64,000 nt of DNA from Brevibacillus invocatus. Lineage in GTDB: Bacteria > Bacillota > Bacilli > Brevibacillales > Brevibacillaceae. The stretch is from NCBI RefSeq assembly GCF_003710915.1, contig NZ_RHHR01000037.1:1-64000 (forward strand). The letters run 5' to 3'. The translations under genes and the position numbers were made by a program. Of this stretch, positions 44,492-53,556 are shown in pieces (the stretch's first letter is position 1; the number at the start of each line of letters is the position of its first letter). The notes beneath the pieces were generated by a model. It saw nothing but the letters and a program-made list of their open reading frames with translations, ran no database searches and had not been told where the DNA came from.

Positions 44492-45430
44492 ATGGCTTTC
44501 CAACGTAAAAAAATCGCGGTTATCGGTAGTGGCTTCACCGGAGCAACAACAGCATTTATCTTGGGTCAAAAAGAACTGGGTGACGTCGTACTGGTTGACA
44601 TCCCTCAATTGGAAAACCCAACTAAAGGGAAAGCACTGGATATGATGGAATCCTCGCCTGTACTGGGCTTCGATGCCAACATTACAGGTACTTCCAACTA
44701 CGCAGACATCAAGGATGCCGATCTGGTTATCATTACGGCAGGGATTGCCCGCAAGCCTGGCATGTCCCGCGACGATTTGGTGAACACCAACGCCGGCATC
44801 ATGCGTTCTGTGGCGGAGCAAGTAAAAACTTATGCACCAAACTCCATTGTCATCGTACTGTCCAACCCGGTTGATGCCATGACCTACACCTTCTTTAGGA
44901 CCTCCGGCTTCCCGAAAGAGCGCGTGATCGGTCAATCCGGCGTGCTTGATACGGCTCGTTTCCGTACCTTTGTGGCGATGGAGCTGAACGTATCCGTAGA
45001 AGACGTAACGGGATTTGTACTGGGTGGTCACGGGGATGACATGGTTCCATTGGTTCGCTACTCCTATGCGGGCGGTATTCCACTGGAAAAACTGATCTCT
45101 CAAGATCGTCTGGATGCCATCGTGGAACGCACGCGCAAAGGCGGCGGAGAGATCGTGAACCTGCTGGGCAACGGCTCTGCCTACTATGCGCCAGCGGCTT
45201 CTCTGGTACAGATGGCGGAAGCGATCCTGAAAGACAAAAGACGTATTCTGCCTTCCATTGCACTCTTGCAGGGCGAATACGGCTACAACGATCTCTACCT
45301 CGGGGTACCAACCCTGTTGGGTGGAAATGGGATTGAAAAAATCATCGAGCTGGAACTCACAGCAGATGAAAAAGCAGCTCTCGACAAGTCTGCTGACTCG
45401 GTACGCAATGTAATGGCTGTATTGAAATAA
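44492..45430 (+). CDS. mdh: Malate dehydrogenase (lactate dehydrogenase-like type)
   Basis: 312 residues from the ATG at 44492 (GGAGGGG 7 bases upstream). NAD-dependent oxidation of malate. Motifs: [17 protein letters not shown], coenzyme-specifying Asp in [34 protein letters not shown], catalytic Asp/His region GVLDTARF and [14 protein letters not shown]. Last gene of the citZ-icd-mdh group; a terminator follows. Confidence 0.96.
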   Translation: MAFQRKKIAVIGSGFTGATTAFILGQKELGDVVLVDIPQLENPTKGKALDMMESSPVLGFDANITGTSNYADIKDADLVIITAGIARKPGMSRDDLVNTNAGIMRSVAEQVKTYAPNSIVIVLSNPVDAMTYTFFRTSGFPKERVIGQSGVLDTARFRTFVAMELNVSVEDVTGFVLGGHGDDMVPLVRYSYAGGIPLEKLISQDRLDAIVERTRKGGGEIVNLLGNGSAYYAPAASLVQMAEAILKDKRRILPSIALLQGEYGYNDLYLGVPTLLGGNGIEKIIELELTADEKAALDKSADSVRNVMAVLK

Positions 45431-45447
45431 GCAAAAGTACCAAACCT

Positions 45448-45480
45448 AAGGACGTCCTTCTTTTGGAGGGGCGTCCTTTT
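45448..45480 (+). terminator. Terminator of citZ-icd-mdh
   Basis: AAGGACG (45448-45454) pairs with CGTCCTT (45472-45478) with further partial pairing inside, then T4. The stretch 45481-45584 upstream of phoP shows no promoter I can assign. Confidence 0.75.
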
Positions 45481-45584
45481 CCATTTCAGCCCATATCCAT
45501 GCATCTTTACAAAAAAATTACTTGTCTTCCTTCGACCCAATTGGCAGACTGAAGATGACATCGGCAATCTAGGGGGAAAACCGG

Positions 45585-46280
45585 ATGACAAAAATATTAG
45601 TCGTAGACGACGAAGTATCCATTGTGAAGCTATTACAATTTAATTTAGAAAAATCGGGCTTTGAAGTGGTGACCGCCTTCGACGGAAAGCAAGCACTGGA
45701 GGCAGTGAAGAGTGAACAGCCTGATTTTATTATTCTGGATCTGATGCTGCCAAAGCTGGATGGGATGGATGTATGCAAAACACTGCGGCAGGAACGCAAC
45801 CAGACACCGATTCTGATGCTGACAGCGAAGGACGATGAGCTGGACAAAATCCTCGGCCTGGAGCTTGGGGCCGATGATTACTTGACGAAGCCTTTCAGCC
45901 CGCGTGAGGTGATCGCGAGGGTAAAGGCCATCCTGCGCCGCATCCAGGCCACACCAGAGGCTGCGACAGCACCGGAGCATATGGTCATCTCGATGGGAGA
46001 CATCCGCATTTATCCGGAAAAATACGAGGTGTACCGTCAGGAGGAGAAAGTCGAGCTGACTCCCAAGGAATTTGAACTCCTGCATTACTTGGCGAGTCAT
46101 CAAGGTCGAGTCTTGACCCGCGATCAATTGCTCAATGCCGTATGGAATTACGATTTCATTGGGGATTCACGCATTGTTGACGTTCATGTCAGCCACCTGC
46201 GGGAGAAGCTGGAGGATGACACAAAAAATCCGCGCTATATCAAAACCGTACGCGGTCTGGGATATAAGTTGGAAGGATAA
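45585..46280 (+). CDS. phoP: Phosphate-response regulator PhoP (OmpR family)
   Basis: 231 residues; TAGGGGGAAAACCGG before the ATG. Receiver domain with acidic pocket Asp8/Asp9, phospho-acceptor Asp52 in IILDLMLP, and Lys in YLTKPFSP; C-terminal OmpR-type winged helix (KVELTPKEFELLHYL, VLTRDQLLNAVWNYD, RIVDVHVSHLREKLE, IKTVRGLGYKLE). Paired with phoR 14 bases downstream and located after mdh, as in B. subtilis. Controls phosphate starvation genes by family and context. Confidence 0.92.
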   Translation: MTKILVVDDEVSIVKLLQFNLEKSGFEVVTAFDGKQALEAVKSEQPDFIILDLMLPKLDGMDVCKTLRQERNQTPILMLTAKDDELDKILGLELGADDYLTKPFSPREVIARVKAILRRIQATPEAATAPEHMVISMGDIRIYPEKYEVYRQEEKVELTPKEFELLHYLASHQGRVLTRDQLLNAVWNYDFIGDSRIVDVHVSHLREKLEDDTKNPRYIKTVRGLGYKLEG

Positions 46281-46294
46281 CAGGAGGCCTTACA

Positions 46295-48082
46295 TTGACT
46301 CGCTTTCGCATGAAATTGACCTTGACGATCCTAGGCTTGATATCCCTGGTCTTGCTTTTGATGGGCGTCTATTTTGCCAAGGTATTGGAGAATTCCTATC
46401 TCCAGTCACTTCATGAGCTTCTGTACCGGGAATCCAGGCTGCTAGCACAGGTGGTTCGATTTCCAGAGGTGTTTTCACAGCAAGGCAACCTGGCGAATCA
46501 GGTAGAGCAGATCGCGCCGACAGAAGATGTACGGGTCACTGTAATCAACAACGACGGTAGTGTATTGTACGACAGCTATTCGACTGCACGGGGAATGGAA
46601 AACCACCTGGACCGTCCCGAGTTTCGCATGGCATTGCTAGGAGAGACGGGAATGTCTCGGCGATTCAGTGAGACGCTGGGCGAGGACATGATGTATGTCG
46701 CAGTTCCTGTGCAGCAGGATGGCAAGACCATCGGAGCGGTGCGTTCGGCAATGTCCATGCGAGATATTACCGATACGATACACAACATGTGGTACAGCCT
46801 GCTGACCGGCCTTTTGGTTACGCTGGTGATCGGCTCCGTCGTTGTTTCCCGCATTTCTTTTTCCATCATTCGACCGATTGAAGAGATTACCCGTGTAGCT
46901 CGAAATATTACTCAGCGCCAGTTTGAAAGCAGGGTACGGATCAAAGCAAAGGACGAGATCGGTCAGCTGGCTGGCGCCATTAACTTCATGGCATCCAGCC
47001 TGGAACAGCAAATGTACGAGATCTCCGAAAACCAGCAGCGCCTCTCCGGAGTGTTGAACAACATGACGAGCGGTGTGATTTTCATCACGGAGCATCGACG
47101 GATCATGCTGGTCAATCCAGCTGTAGAAAAGCTTCTGGGCACGCCTGGACATGACGTGGTAGGCAAGCTGCACATCGAGGCAGGCAAAAGCTTTGGGCTC
47201 AGCCAGTACATTGACCGTTGCCTGGACAAAAAAGAGAAATTTCGCCAGGAGGTCCACATCTATTACCCGCAGGAGCGCATCCTCGACGTCAATTTTGCAC
47301 CGTATATCAATTTCAAAGGGGAGTCCAAAGGGGTAGTAGTCGTCCTTCACGACATCACCGAGATTCGGCGTCTGGAGAAAATGCGAAGTGACTTTGTTGC
47401 CAATGTTTCGCATGAGCTACGAACCCCGATCACGTCGATCAAAGGATTTACGGAAACGCTCCTGGATGGGGCGATGCAGGACGAGGAGACATGTCGGAAC
47501 TTTTTGCAGATTATTTCCGATGAAAGTGAGCGGCTGTATCGGATGATTCGCGACATTCTCGACTTGTCCAAGATCGAGCAAAGGAGAATACCGCTGCAAA
47601 AGGAACAAGTGCACGTACAGGATGTGATTACGTCAGCAGTTGCGATTGTCAACGATACGGCACAACGTAAGAATCTGACGATCACGCTGCCCGGCACCAA
47701 GCCTGATATCTGGCTGATGACAGACAGGGATTGCTTGCAGCAAATCATCCTCAACCTGCTGGCCAATGCAGTCGCCTATACGCCAGAAAACGGCTCGGTC
47801 ACGATCTTGACCGAAGTGACCCACCAGCAGCTGCGGTTACAAGTGATCGATACAGGAATCGGCATACCAGAGTCTGACTTATCGCGTATCTTCGAGCGTT
47901 TCTATCGCGTAGATAAAGCTCGCAGCCGCGATTCGGGCGGAACTGGCTTGGGTCTTGCGATCGTCAAGCATCTGGTAGACAATCTCAACGGACAGATTTT
48001 TGTTGACAGTGTAGAAGGCAGAGGAACGACATTCACTATCCTCTTGCCTGGCGTTGAAAAATTTACGGAAAGATTACAGTAG
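46295..48082 (+). CDS. phoR: Sensor histidine kinase PhoR
   Basis: 595 residues from a TTG with AGGAGG 8 bases upstream. Transmembrane helices at about 8-30 and 165-187 flank an extracytoplasmic PAS/Cache-like domain. HAMP (about 190-240), PAS (about 245-350), HisKA with FVANVSHELRTPITSIKGF, and ATPase with NLLANAVAYTPENG, DTGIGIPESDL and GGTGLGLAI. Phosphorylates PhoP under phosphate limitation. No pst transport genes follow; phoU does. Confidence 0.93.
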   Translation: MTRFRMKLTLTILGLISLVLLLMGVYFAKVLENSYLQSLHELLYRESRLLAQVVRFPEVFSQQGNLANQVEQIAPTEDVRVTVINNDGSVLYDSYSTARGMENHLDRPEFRMALLGETGMSRRFSETLGEDMMYVAVPVQQDGKTIGAVRSAMSMRDITDTIHNMWYSLLTGLLVTLVIGSVVVSRISFSIIRPIEEITRVARNITQRQFESRVRIKAKDEIGQLAGAINFMASSLEQQMYEISENQQRLSGVLNNMTSGVIFITEHRRIMLVNPAVEKLLGTPGHDVVGKLHIEAGKSFGLSQYIDRCLDKKEKFRQEVHIYYPQERILDVNFAPYINFKGESKGVVVVLHDITEIRRLEKMRSDFVANVSHELRTPITSIKGFTETLLDGAMQDEETCRNFLQIISDESERLYRMIRDILDLSKIEQRRIPLQKEQVHVQDVITSAVAIVNDTAQRKNLTITLPGTKPDIWLMTDRDCLQQIILNLLANAVAYTPENGSVTILTEVTHQQLRLQVIDTGIGIPESDLSRIFERFYRVDKARSRDSGGTGLGLAIVKHLVDNLNGQIFVDSVEGRGTTFTILLPGVEKFTERLQ

Positions 48083-48145
48083 CTTCATCTGTCCTAGATA
48101 ATTGGCGTATACATTTGTGTTGAGAGCTGACGAGGGGGAAATAGG

Positions 48146-48802
48146 ATGACACGGTACGCCTTTGAAGAGCAAATGGACGTTCTGCATCGCAAAATGATGA
48201 CAATGGGCTCGCTTGTGGAAGAAGCCATCCACAAATCCATTAAAAGTCTGGTGGAAAGAGACGTTCAATTGGCTGAGCAGGTCATTGTCAATGATAAAAT
48301 GATTAACGAGTTGGAACACGAGATTCAGAGTGGTTGCTTTCAACTGATTGCGCTGCAGCAGCCAGTCGGCAATGATTTGCGTCGCCTGGGCACCATGCTG
48401 AAGCTGGTGACCGATTTGGAGAGAATGGGAGATCATGCTGTTTCAATTGCAAAGACAACGAAACGCTTGATGAACGAGGAGTACGTCAAGCCGCTGATCG
48501 ATATTCCGCTGATGGCGGGTCACGTCAAAGAGATGGTGCGTGATTCGTTGAATGCCTATATTGCTCGCGACAAGGAAGCAGCTGAGCAAATTGCATTGCG
48601 CGATGATGTCGTCGACAAGCTGTATTCGACTGTTTTCCGTGATCTTGTTGCACTCATGACCAAGAACAGCGACTCGATTTCACAAGCCACACATCTTTTG
48701 CTGGTGGCGCAGTATCTCGAACGCATCGCAGACCACGTGACCAATATCTGTGAGTGGATCATTTACATGTCCACCGGAAAAATGACGGATTTGAATAAGT
48801 AA
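48146..48802 (+). CDS. phoU: Phosphate signalling protein PhoU
   Basis: 218 residues; GAGGGGGAAATAGG before the ATG. Two three-helix PhoU repeats (about 10-100 and 115-205), each with the metal-binding E/D-rich pattern (INELEHEIQSGCFQLIAL with LGTMLKLVTDLERMGDHA; VVDKLYSTVFRDL with LLVAQYLERIADHVTNI). It normally couples the Pst transporter to PhoR. Here it follows phoPR directly without pstSCAB in the window. A terminator follows. Confidence 0.94.
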   Translation: MTRYAFEEQMDVLHRKMMTMGSLVEEAIHKSIKSLVERDVQLAEQVIVNDKMINELEHEIQSGCFQLIALQQPVGNDLRRLGTMLKLVTDLERMGDHAVSIAKTTKRLMNEEYVKPLIDIPLMAGHVKEMVRDSLNAYIARDKEAAEQIALRDDVVDKLYSTVFRDLVALMTKNSDSISQATHLLLVAQYLERIADHVTNICEWIIYMSTGKMTDLNK

Positions 48803-48815
48803 ATCCATTTGCCAA

Positions 48816-48850
48816 AGTCGCAGCTGCAAAGCCGCGGCTTTTTCTTTTTT
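48816..48850 (+). terminator. Terminator of phoU
   Basis: AGTCGCAGC (48816-48824) pairs with GCCGCGGCT (48831-48839, one mismatch), then two T-runs. Confidence 0.75.
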
Positions 48851-48955
48851 GTCCTTTGACCGAGAATTACTGGCTAAGACAGACGCCCATCGTCCGCGTC
48901 CTGCATAGGATAAAGCGAACTGAAATGTGTAAGACAAAGCAGTGGAGGGATTGCG

Positions 48956-50044
48956 ATGACGACAGCAGAACGCCATATTTACGCGGCGGGCAACACAGCC
49001 AGAGGGTATCGAACATTGTACGATTCGGTGCTCGCGGGATTGGACCGCATTTACTTGCTGACAGGGGTCGTGGAGGGCATTACGTCTGGCTTGATAGAGA
49101 CAATGGGAAAAGAGCTAGCCAAGAAAACACATCAGGTGGAATGGATTCATTCCCCTTTTATGAATGGGCAGTATGATGGCATCGTATTTCCAGAGCTAAA
49201 GGTAGCGATCATGGATTACAGCTATCCGCGCATTTGGAGGCCGCAGGGACCGGGCGTCAAAGAGATCCAGGTAAACCTGCAGACGGCGTTGATTCCAGAT
49301 AAGCTTGCGCCATACAAGGATAAGATCGCAGGCTGGTACGAGAAGATTTTTGCCTACGACCAGCAAGCGTACACAGCATATGGAGAAGCCTTGCGCATTC
49401 ACGATGACTGGGAGGCGATCTACATTTCCAATCTGGACCCTCAAGCGGCTAACCAGATCACAGAAGAAGTCAAGGAGCTGTTCTTCGGCCAAGGAAGCCT
49501 GCCCAAGGAATCCCGTGTACGCCGCATGTATCTCGGAGCTGCGACGCCAGCAGGCCCGGTAGATCATATCATGAAGCTGACTGATCAACTGGATAAGCGG
49601 TATTTTATCAAAGGAAGACCGGGGTCTGGGAAATCCACGATGCTCAAAAAGCTGGTGGAGGAAGCGGTCAAAAACGGCATGGACGTCGAAGTCTATCACT
49701 GTGGATTGGACCCGCACAGTCTGGACATGGTGATCCTGCCGGAGAAAAGTGTGGCTATTTTCGACAGCACCGCGCCCCATGAGTATTTCCCGAGCAAGGA
49801 GACAGACGAGGTCATCGATATGTACGCACGCGCAATCACACCTGGCACGGACGAGAAATACAGCGATCAAATCCACCAAATCAAGACCCGTTATACGCAA
49901 AAAGTAAAAGAGGCCAACGCCTATCTCGTAGATGCCAAGGATCTGCGCGAGCAATTGAATGCCGCGTACTGGGATGCGACGGATCAGACGAGGCTAAGAG
50001 CGATAGGTCAGGCCATCCTGAGCGTGCTGGCCCGCAACAATTGA
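48956..50044 (+). CDS. P-loop ATPase with a degenerate N-terminal duplicate
   Basis: 362 residues, GGAGGG before the ATG. The C-terminal half has a perfect Walker A, GRPGSGKST (220-228), followed by MLKKLVEEAVKNGMDVEVYHCG and VAIFDSTAPHEYFP (Walker B-like). The N-terminal half repeats this layout with the Walker A lost: IYLLTGVVEGITSGLIE (from about 32), VEWIHSPFMNGQYDGIVFP and VAIMDYSYPRIWRP. It resembles uncharacterised ATPases of the PRK06851 type. No membrane segment. It is alone between phoU and the VanW gene, so context does not show a role. Confidence 0.75.
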   Translation: MTTAERHIYAAGNTARGYRTLYDSVLAGLDRIYLLTGVVEGITSGLIETMGKELAKKTHQVEWIHSPFMNGQYDGIVFPELKVAIMDYSYPRIWRPQGPGVKEIQVNLQTALIPDKLAPYKDKIAGWYEKIFAYDQQAYTAYGEALRIHDDWEAIYISNLDPQAANQITEEVKELFFGQGSLPKESRVRRMYLGAATPAGPVDHIMKLTDQLDKRYFIKGRPGSGKSTMLKKLVEEAVKNGMDVEVYHCGLDPHSLDMVILPEKSVAIFDSTAPHEYFPSKETDEVIDMYARAITPGTDEKYSDQIHQIKTRYTQKVKEANAYLVDAKDLREQLNAAYWDATDQTRLRAIGQAILSVLARNN

Positions 50045-50107
50045 ATCGATAGTCTCGCATGAAACCCGTTTGACTGCTCATACTACTGGAAGGAGGTGAG
50101 CAGTTGG

Positions 50108-51043
50108 ATGGGTTTCGTTTTGACTTTGGCTCTGCTATTCATGATCACGCCCTTGGAGCCTGCTGATTTCTTATCCATAGAGATGGGCGAGGAGACGGTG
50201 GCGATTCTGGATCGTGATGACTACACCCTGCCCTTCTCCGGGGTTCCGCTTGTGGATGAAGAGCGATTGGAGCGGGTGGTTGAAAAAGTGGAAAAGCTGG
50301 CGTATCGAGAGCCGATCAATGCCACAATCAGTGATGGCGGCAAGATCCTGCCAGAGAAAAAGGGGCGAAAGCTGAATCGCGCTGTATTTCTTCAACAGGT
50401 TTATGATTACTATTACGGCACTGGTGCCAAGGAGTTAAACGTAACCTACCTGGAGGTTTACCCAAAAGTAGACCAGGCGCTGCTCTCACAAGTACGGAAA
50501 AAAGTGATTGGTCAGTACATCACTTATTTTAATTCCGGCAATAAAAACCGCTCTCATAATATTATGCTTGCTTCCAAAGCCATCAACAATTACGTCGTGT
50601 TGCCGGGCGAGAATTATTCCTTTAACAAAGTCGTGGGCAAGCGGACAAAAGCAAAAGGGTATTTGCAGGCACTTGTCATCGTACGGGGAGAGCTTTCCGA
50701 GGGGATCGGCGGAGGGATCTGCCAGGTCTCATCGACTTTGTTCAATGCAGTGGACAAGGCAGGATTACATATATTGCAGCGCTATTCACATAGTCGCGAT
50801 GTCGCCTATGTGCCATCGGGACGGGATGCCACAGTGAGCTGGTATGGACCTGATTTTGTCTTTCAAAACAAATATGCGTACCCAGTCTTGATCCGGGCAC
50901 ATTCGAGTTACGGACAAATGTACGTTTCCGTGCATTCCTTTCCAGAGATCGAATACGAGCCAAGATACGTGCCGAGCGTCCGCAATCAAACACCAGAGGA
51001 AGGTCCGGCAAGTCCGGATTTTCTCGAACCAAGTAATCCTTAA
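50108..51043 (+). CDS. VanW family secreted protein
   Basis: 311 residues from the ATG at 50108 (GGAAGGAGG 11 bases upstream; the GTG at 50096 lies inside that ribosome binding site). Signal peptide or anchor at about 1-22. The VanW domain fills the C-terminal part: ASKAINNYVVLPGENYSFN, VGKRTKAKGYLQA, EGIGGGICQVSSTLFNAVD with the conserved Cys, and RYSHSRDVAYVPSGRDATV. VanW proteins occur in vancomycin clusters and widely in spore formers; the reaction is unproven. Terminator follows. Confidence 0.85.
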   Translation: MGFVLTLALLFMITPLEPADFLSIEMGEETVAILDRDDYTLPFSGVPLVDEERLERVVEKVEKLAYREPINATISDGGKILPEKKGRKLNRAVFLQQVYDYYYGTGAKELNVTYLEVYPKVDQALLSQVRKKVIGQYITYFNSGNKNRSHNIMLASKAINNYVVLPGENYSFNKVVGKRTKAKGYLQALVIVRGELSEGIGGGICQVSSTLFNAVDKAGLHILQRYSHSRDVAYVPSGRDATVSWYGPDFVFQNKYAYPVLIRAHSSYGQMYVSVHSFPEIEYEPRYVPSVRNQTPEEGPASPDFLEPSNP

Positions 51044-51064
51044 TGAATACTTTGTTTACATATG

Positions 51065-51092
51065 CAGCACTTTTTATAAGTGCTGTTTATTG
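51065..51092 (+). terminator. Terminator of the VanW gene
   Basis: CAGCACTT pairs with AAGTGCTG around TTTAT, then TTTATT. Confidence 0.65.
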
Positions 51093-51096
51093 CGTT

Positions 51097-51110
51097 TTAA
51101 AGCGCTTACA
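51097..51110. promoter_or_regulatory. cre-like site
   Basis: Read on the minus strand TGTAAGCGCTTTAA, 13 of 14 positions of the catabolite-response consensus. It lies 25 bases upstream of the MarR promoter -35. Binding by CcpA is possible but not shown. Confidence 0.3.
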
Positions 51111-51134
51111 AGAAATGTGGTAGAAAAGAAATAG

Positions 51135-51163
51135 TTGCCAGTAACAAAAAATAGGCGTATAGT
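51135..51163 (+). promoter_or_regulatory. Promoter of the MarR-efflux operon
   Basis: TTGCCA (51135-51140), 17-base spacer, TATAGT (51158-51163); transcription would start near 51170. Confidence 0.7.
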
Positions 51164-51181
51164 GTTGGCTGTGATTGAAGA

Positions 51182-51197
51182 ATTTCGCGCACGAAAT
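51182..51197. promoter_or_regulatory. Inverted repeat, likely MarR operator
   Basis: ATTTCG-CGCA-CGAAAT lies just downstream of the expected transcription start and upstream of the marR-like gene. An autoregulatory site is the obvious reading. Confidence 0.5.
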
Positions 51198-51220
51198 ATT
51201 TTAGGGGAAAGGAGAGTCAA

Positions 51221-51652
51221 ATGAACGATAGGGCTTTGGAAATTAAGGATTTACTCAAAAGCTTGAACAAAACGTTAGGTACCATGGCTACCAAAGAGCT
51301 GGCCAAATACGGACTTACCGTACCTCAACTGGTTGTAATCCGCCATATCATGGGAGAACCCAAAACCATCGGACAGCTAAGCAAAGCTGTGGATTTGTCC
51401 TACAGCACCGTATCGGGCATTATTGACCGTCTGGAAAGAGAAGAACTGGTCGAGCGAACACGGGATGAAAATGATCGGCGTGTAGTCTGGATACAGAAAA
51501 CGGAGAAATTGGTGAAATTGTTTGCAGAAGTAGATGTGGACTTAGGGGAATTTTACAAACGAAATTTTGAGGGATTTTCCAATGATGAAATGGATGGCAT
51601 CATCCATTCGTTGAAAACGTTGTTGAAAAAATTTGAAGAGAGAGAAAGCTGA
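51221..51652 (+). CDS. MarR-family transcription regulator
   Basis: 143 residues; GGAAAGGAGAGTCAA before the ATG. Winged helix-turn-helix: LTVPQLVVIRHIMGE, TIGQLSKAVDLSYSTVSGII, RLEREELVERTRDENDRRVV, with helices at both ends for dimerisation. First gene of an operon with two efflux adaptors and an MFS pump, so it most likely represses them and is relieved by a toxic ligand. Confidence 0.9.
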   Translation: MNDRALEIKDLLKSLNKTLGTMATKELAKYGLTVPQLVVIRHIMGEPKTIGQLSKAVDLSYSTVSGIIDRLEREELVERTRDENDRRVVWIQKTEKLVKLFAEVDVDLGEFYKRNFEGFSNDEMDGIIHSLKTLLKKFEERES

Positions 51653-51661
51653 GGAGAAAAG

Positions 51662-52321
51662 ATGAAACGAAAATTGGTTTTGTATATCATTTTACTCCTC
51701 CTCGTCGGAGGCGGCGGAGGCATCGGGTACTATTACTGGTACCAAGGAGCGAATTTTGTCACCACACAGGATGCACGGATTTCCGGCGATATTTATCGTG
51801 TCATGCCGAAAATGACTGGAAAGCTTACCAGCCTGGATGTCAAAGAAGGTGACACCGTCATGGCTGATCAAATGGTTGGGCAGCAGGATACAGCCAATTT
51901 GGCAGGTGCCTCCCTGGAAAACAGTGTCCTCCGCTCACCGATTACCGGAACCGTCATCAAAACCCAAGCCAAAGTGGGAGAAATCGTATCTACAGGTCAA
52001 ACCGTTGCATTGGTTATCGATGAAAGCAAATTATATATCTCTGCTAACCTGGAAGAGACAGAAATCACACGTATCAAAGTGGGACAGCAAGTCGACATCA
52101 AAATAGACGCGTACCCCGGTAAAACATTGGTCGGACATTTGAGTGAAATCGGTCAGGCGACGAACTCCATGTTCTCCTTGATGCCTGCGGTAAATACGAG
52201 CGGGAATTTTACCAAGGTTACACAGCGAGTACCGATTAAAATTGCCCTTGATGATACAGCAGGCCTTCAATTGTCAGCGGGTCTGAACGCAGAAATTAAA
52301 GTGCATGTGAAGGAGCGGTAA
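51662..52321 (+). CDS. Short HlyD/EmrA-type efflux adaptor
   Basis: 219 residues; GAGGAGAAAAG before the ATG. A signal anchor (about 5-25, glycine-rich), then one lipoyl/barrel-sandwich domain (GKLTSLDVKEGDTVMADQMV; SPITGTVIKTQAKVGEIVS) and a beta barrel (ANLEETEITRIKVGQQVDIK). The two lipoyl halves are joined by only about 20 residues, so the coiled-coil hairpin of larger adaptors is absent. Such minimal forms occur in Gram-positives, where no outer membrane has to be reached. Confidence 0.85.
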   Translation: MKRKLVLYIILLLLVGGGGGIGYYYWYQGANFVTTQDARISGDIYRVMPKMTGKLTSLDVKEGDTVMADQMVGQQDTANLAGASLENSVLRSPITGTVIKTQAKVGEIVSTGQTVALVIDESKLYISANLEETEITRIKVGQQVDIKIDAYPGKTLVGHLSEIGQATNSMFSLMPAVNTSGNFTKVTQRVPIKIALDDTAGLQLSAGLNAEIKVHVKER

Positions 52322-52325
52322 AAGG

Positions 52326-53543
52326 ATGAAAAAAACAACGAAAACACTCGGAGTCCTCTTTGCAGCGATCTCGCTGATTGCCGCGGGCTGTAGCGAGTCA
52401 TCCGCTTCTCCTGCCGAAGCATTGCCTATCGTGAAAACTTGGAAGATTGCCTCTATGCAGTCTGGAGTGACGACGAACGGAAAGATTGTAGCTTCTGAAG
52501 AAGTACAAGTGGTTTCCAAGGTATCCGGAAAGATCGCAACGGTACCTGTACAGGAAGGTTCTGTGGTCAAGCAGGGAGATGCCTTGATTACGCTTGAATC
52601 CAGTGATTATCAAGAGCAGATCAATCAAGCGCAGGCAGCCATTGCAGGTGCGCAGGCAAGACTGCGCGATACCAAGGCAGGCGCGCGTACCCAGCAGTTG
52701 CAGCAGTTGTCCAGCGGCGTAGAGCAAGCCAAAGCTAGCCTGCAAGTCGCAGAAAACACTTACAACCGGATGAAGGCGCTGTTTGATTCCGGCGCACTCT
52801 CGCAGGCAGAGCTGGAAAGAGTGGCTCTCGATCTGGAGAAGGCGCGCAGAGGACTGGAACAGTCGCAAGCACAGTACGATTTGGCCAAGGCTGGTCCTAC
52901 GGCTGATACCGTCGCAGCACTGGAAGCAGAAGTAGCTCGCCTGAATGTCAGCCTGGAAATGGCAAAAAACAGCTATGACAATACCGTCGTCCATGCTCCG
53001 ATATCCGGCATTGTAGCCAAGCGCAATGTCAATCCGGGTGAGATGGCAGGTGCTGGGGCTCCGCTGATGGTCCTGGTGAAAATGGATCAGGTGAAGGTCG
53101 AGGCAAGCGTGCCTCAGGCGCAAATCAATCAAGTCAAGGTCGGGGATAACGTGGATGTGAAGGTTGCCGGCATGAATGAAAAGGTGTGGAATGGTCAGGT
53201 TGAATTCGTTTCCCCTGTCTCTGATGCCAACAGCAGTTCTTTCCCAATCAAGGTGAAGCTGGATAATCCGGATGGGTTGCTCCGCGCAGGGATGGTAGCA
53301 GAAGTCTATCTCCAGGGAGAAGCTCAAAAAGGTACCAAAGTGCCTTCCTCGGCGATTGTCGAGAAGGAGAGCAAGAAATATATCTTCACTGTTGACCAGG
53401 GTGTGGTCCATCAGGTGGAGGTATCCGTCAGCGATTCCAGCTCAGACTGGTCCGTCGTGACAGCAGGTGTAGCCGAGAATGATCAGATTGTCGTCAATCC
53501 GACAGATGCCCTGTCGGATGGCAGTAAGGTGAGCGTAAACTAG
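52326..53543 (+). CDS. Lipoprotein efflux adaptor with coiled-coil hairpin
   Basis: 405 residues, 4 bases after the previous stop. Lipoprotein signal with lipobox LIAAGC (Cys near residue 22). Lipoyl half-motifs (GKIATVPVQEGSVVKQGDAL; VVHAPISGIVAKRNVNPGE) flank a long alpha-hairpin (about 90-215, QINQAQAAIAGAQARL, GVEQAKASLQVAENTYNRM). A beta barrel (VEASVPQAQINQVKVGDNV) and a membrane-proximal domain follow. It is the full-length adaptor of the system. Confidence 0.88.
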   Translation: MKKTTKTLGVLFAAISLIAAGCSESSASPAEALPIVKTWKIASMQSGVTTNGKIVASEEVQVVSKVSGKIATVPVQEGSVVKQGDALITLESSDYQEQINQAQAAIAGAQARLRDTKAGARTQQLQQLSSGVEQAKASLQVAENTYNRMKALFDSGALSQAELERVALDLEKARRGLEQSQAQYDLAKAGPTADTVAALEAEVARLNVSLEMAKNSYDNTVVHAPISGIVAKRNVNPGEMAGAGAPLMVLVKMDQVKVEASVPQAQINQVKVGDNVDVKVAGMNEKVWNGQVEFVSPVSDANSSSFPIKVKLDNPDGLLRAGMVAEVYLQGEAQKGTKVPSSAIVEKESKKYIFTVDQGVVHQVEVSVSDSSSDWSVVTAGVAENDQIVVNPTDALSDGSKVSVN

Positions 53544-53556
53544 CGGGGGTGAGGAC

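Noticed and set aside
48083-48145. Remains of a pst phosphate transport operon between phoR and phoU
   Set aside because: Only 63 bases lie between the genes, with no coding remnant.
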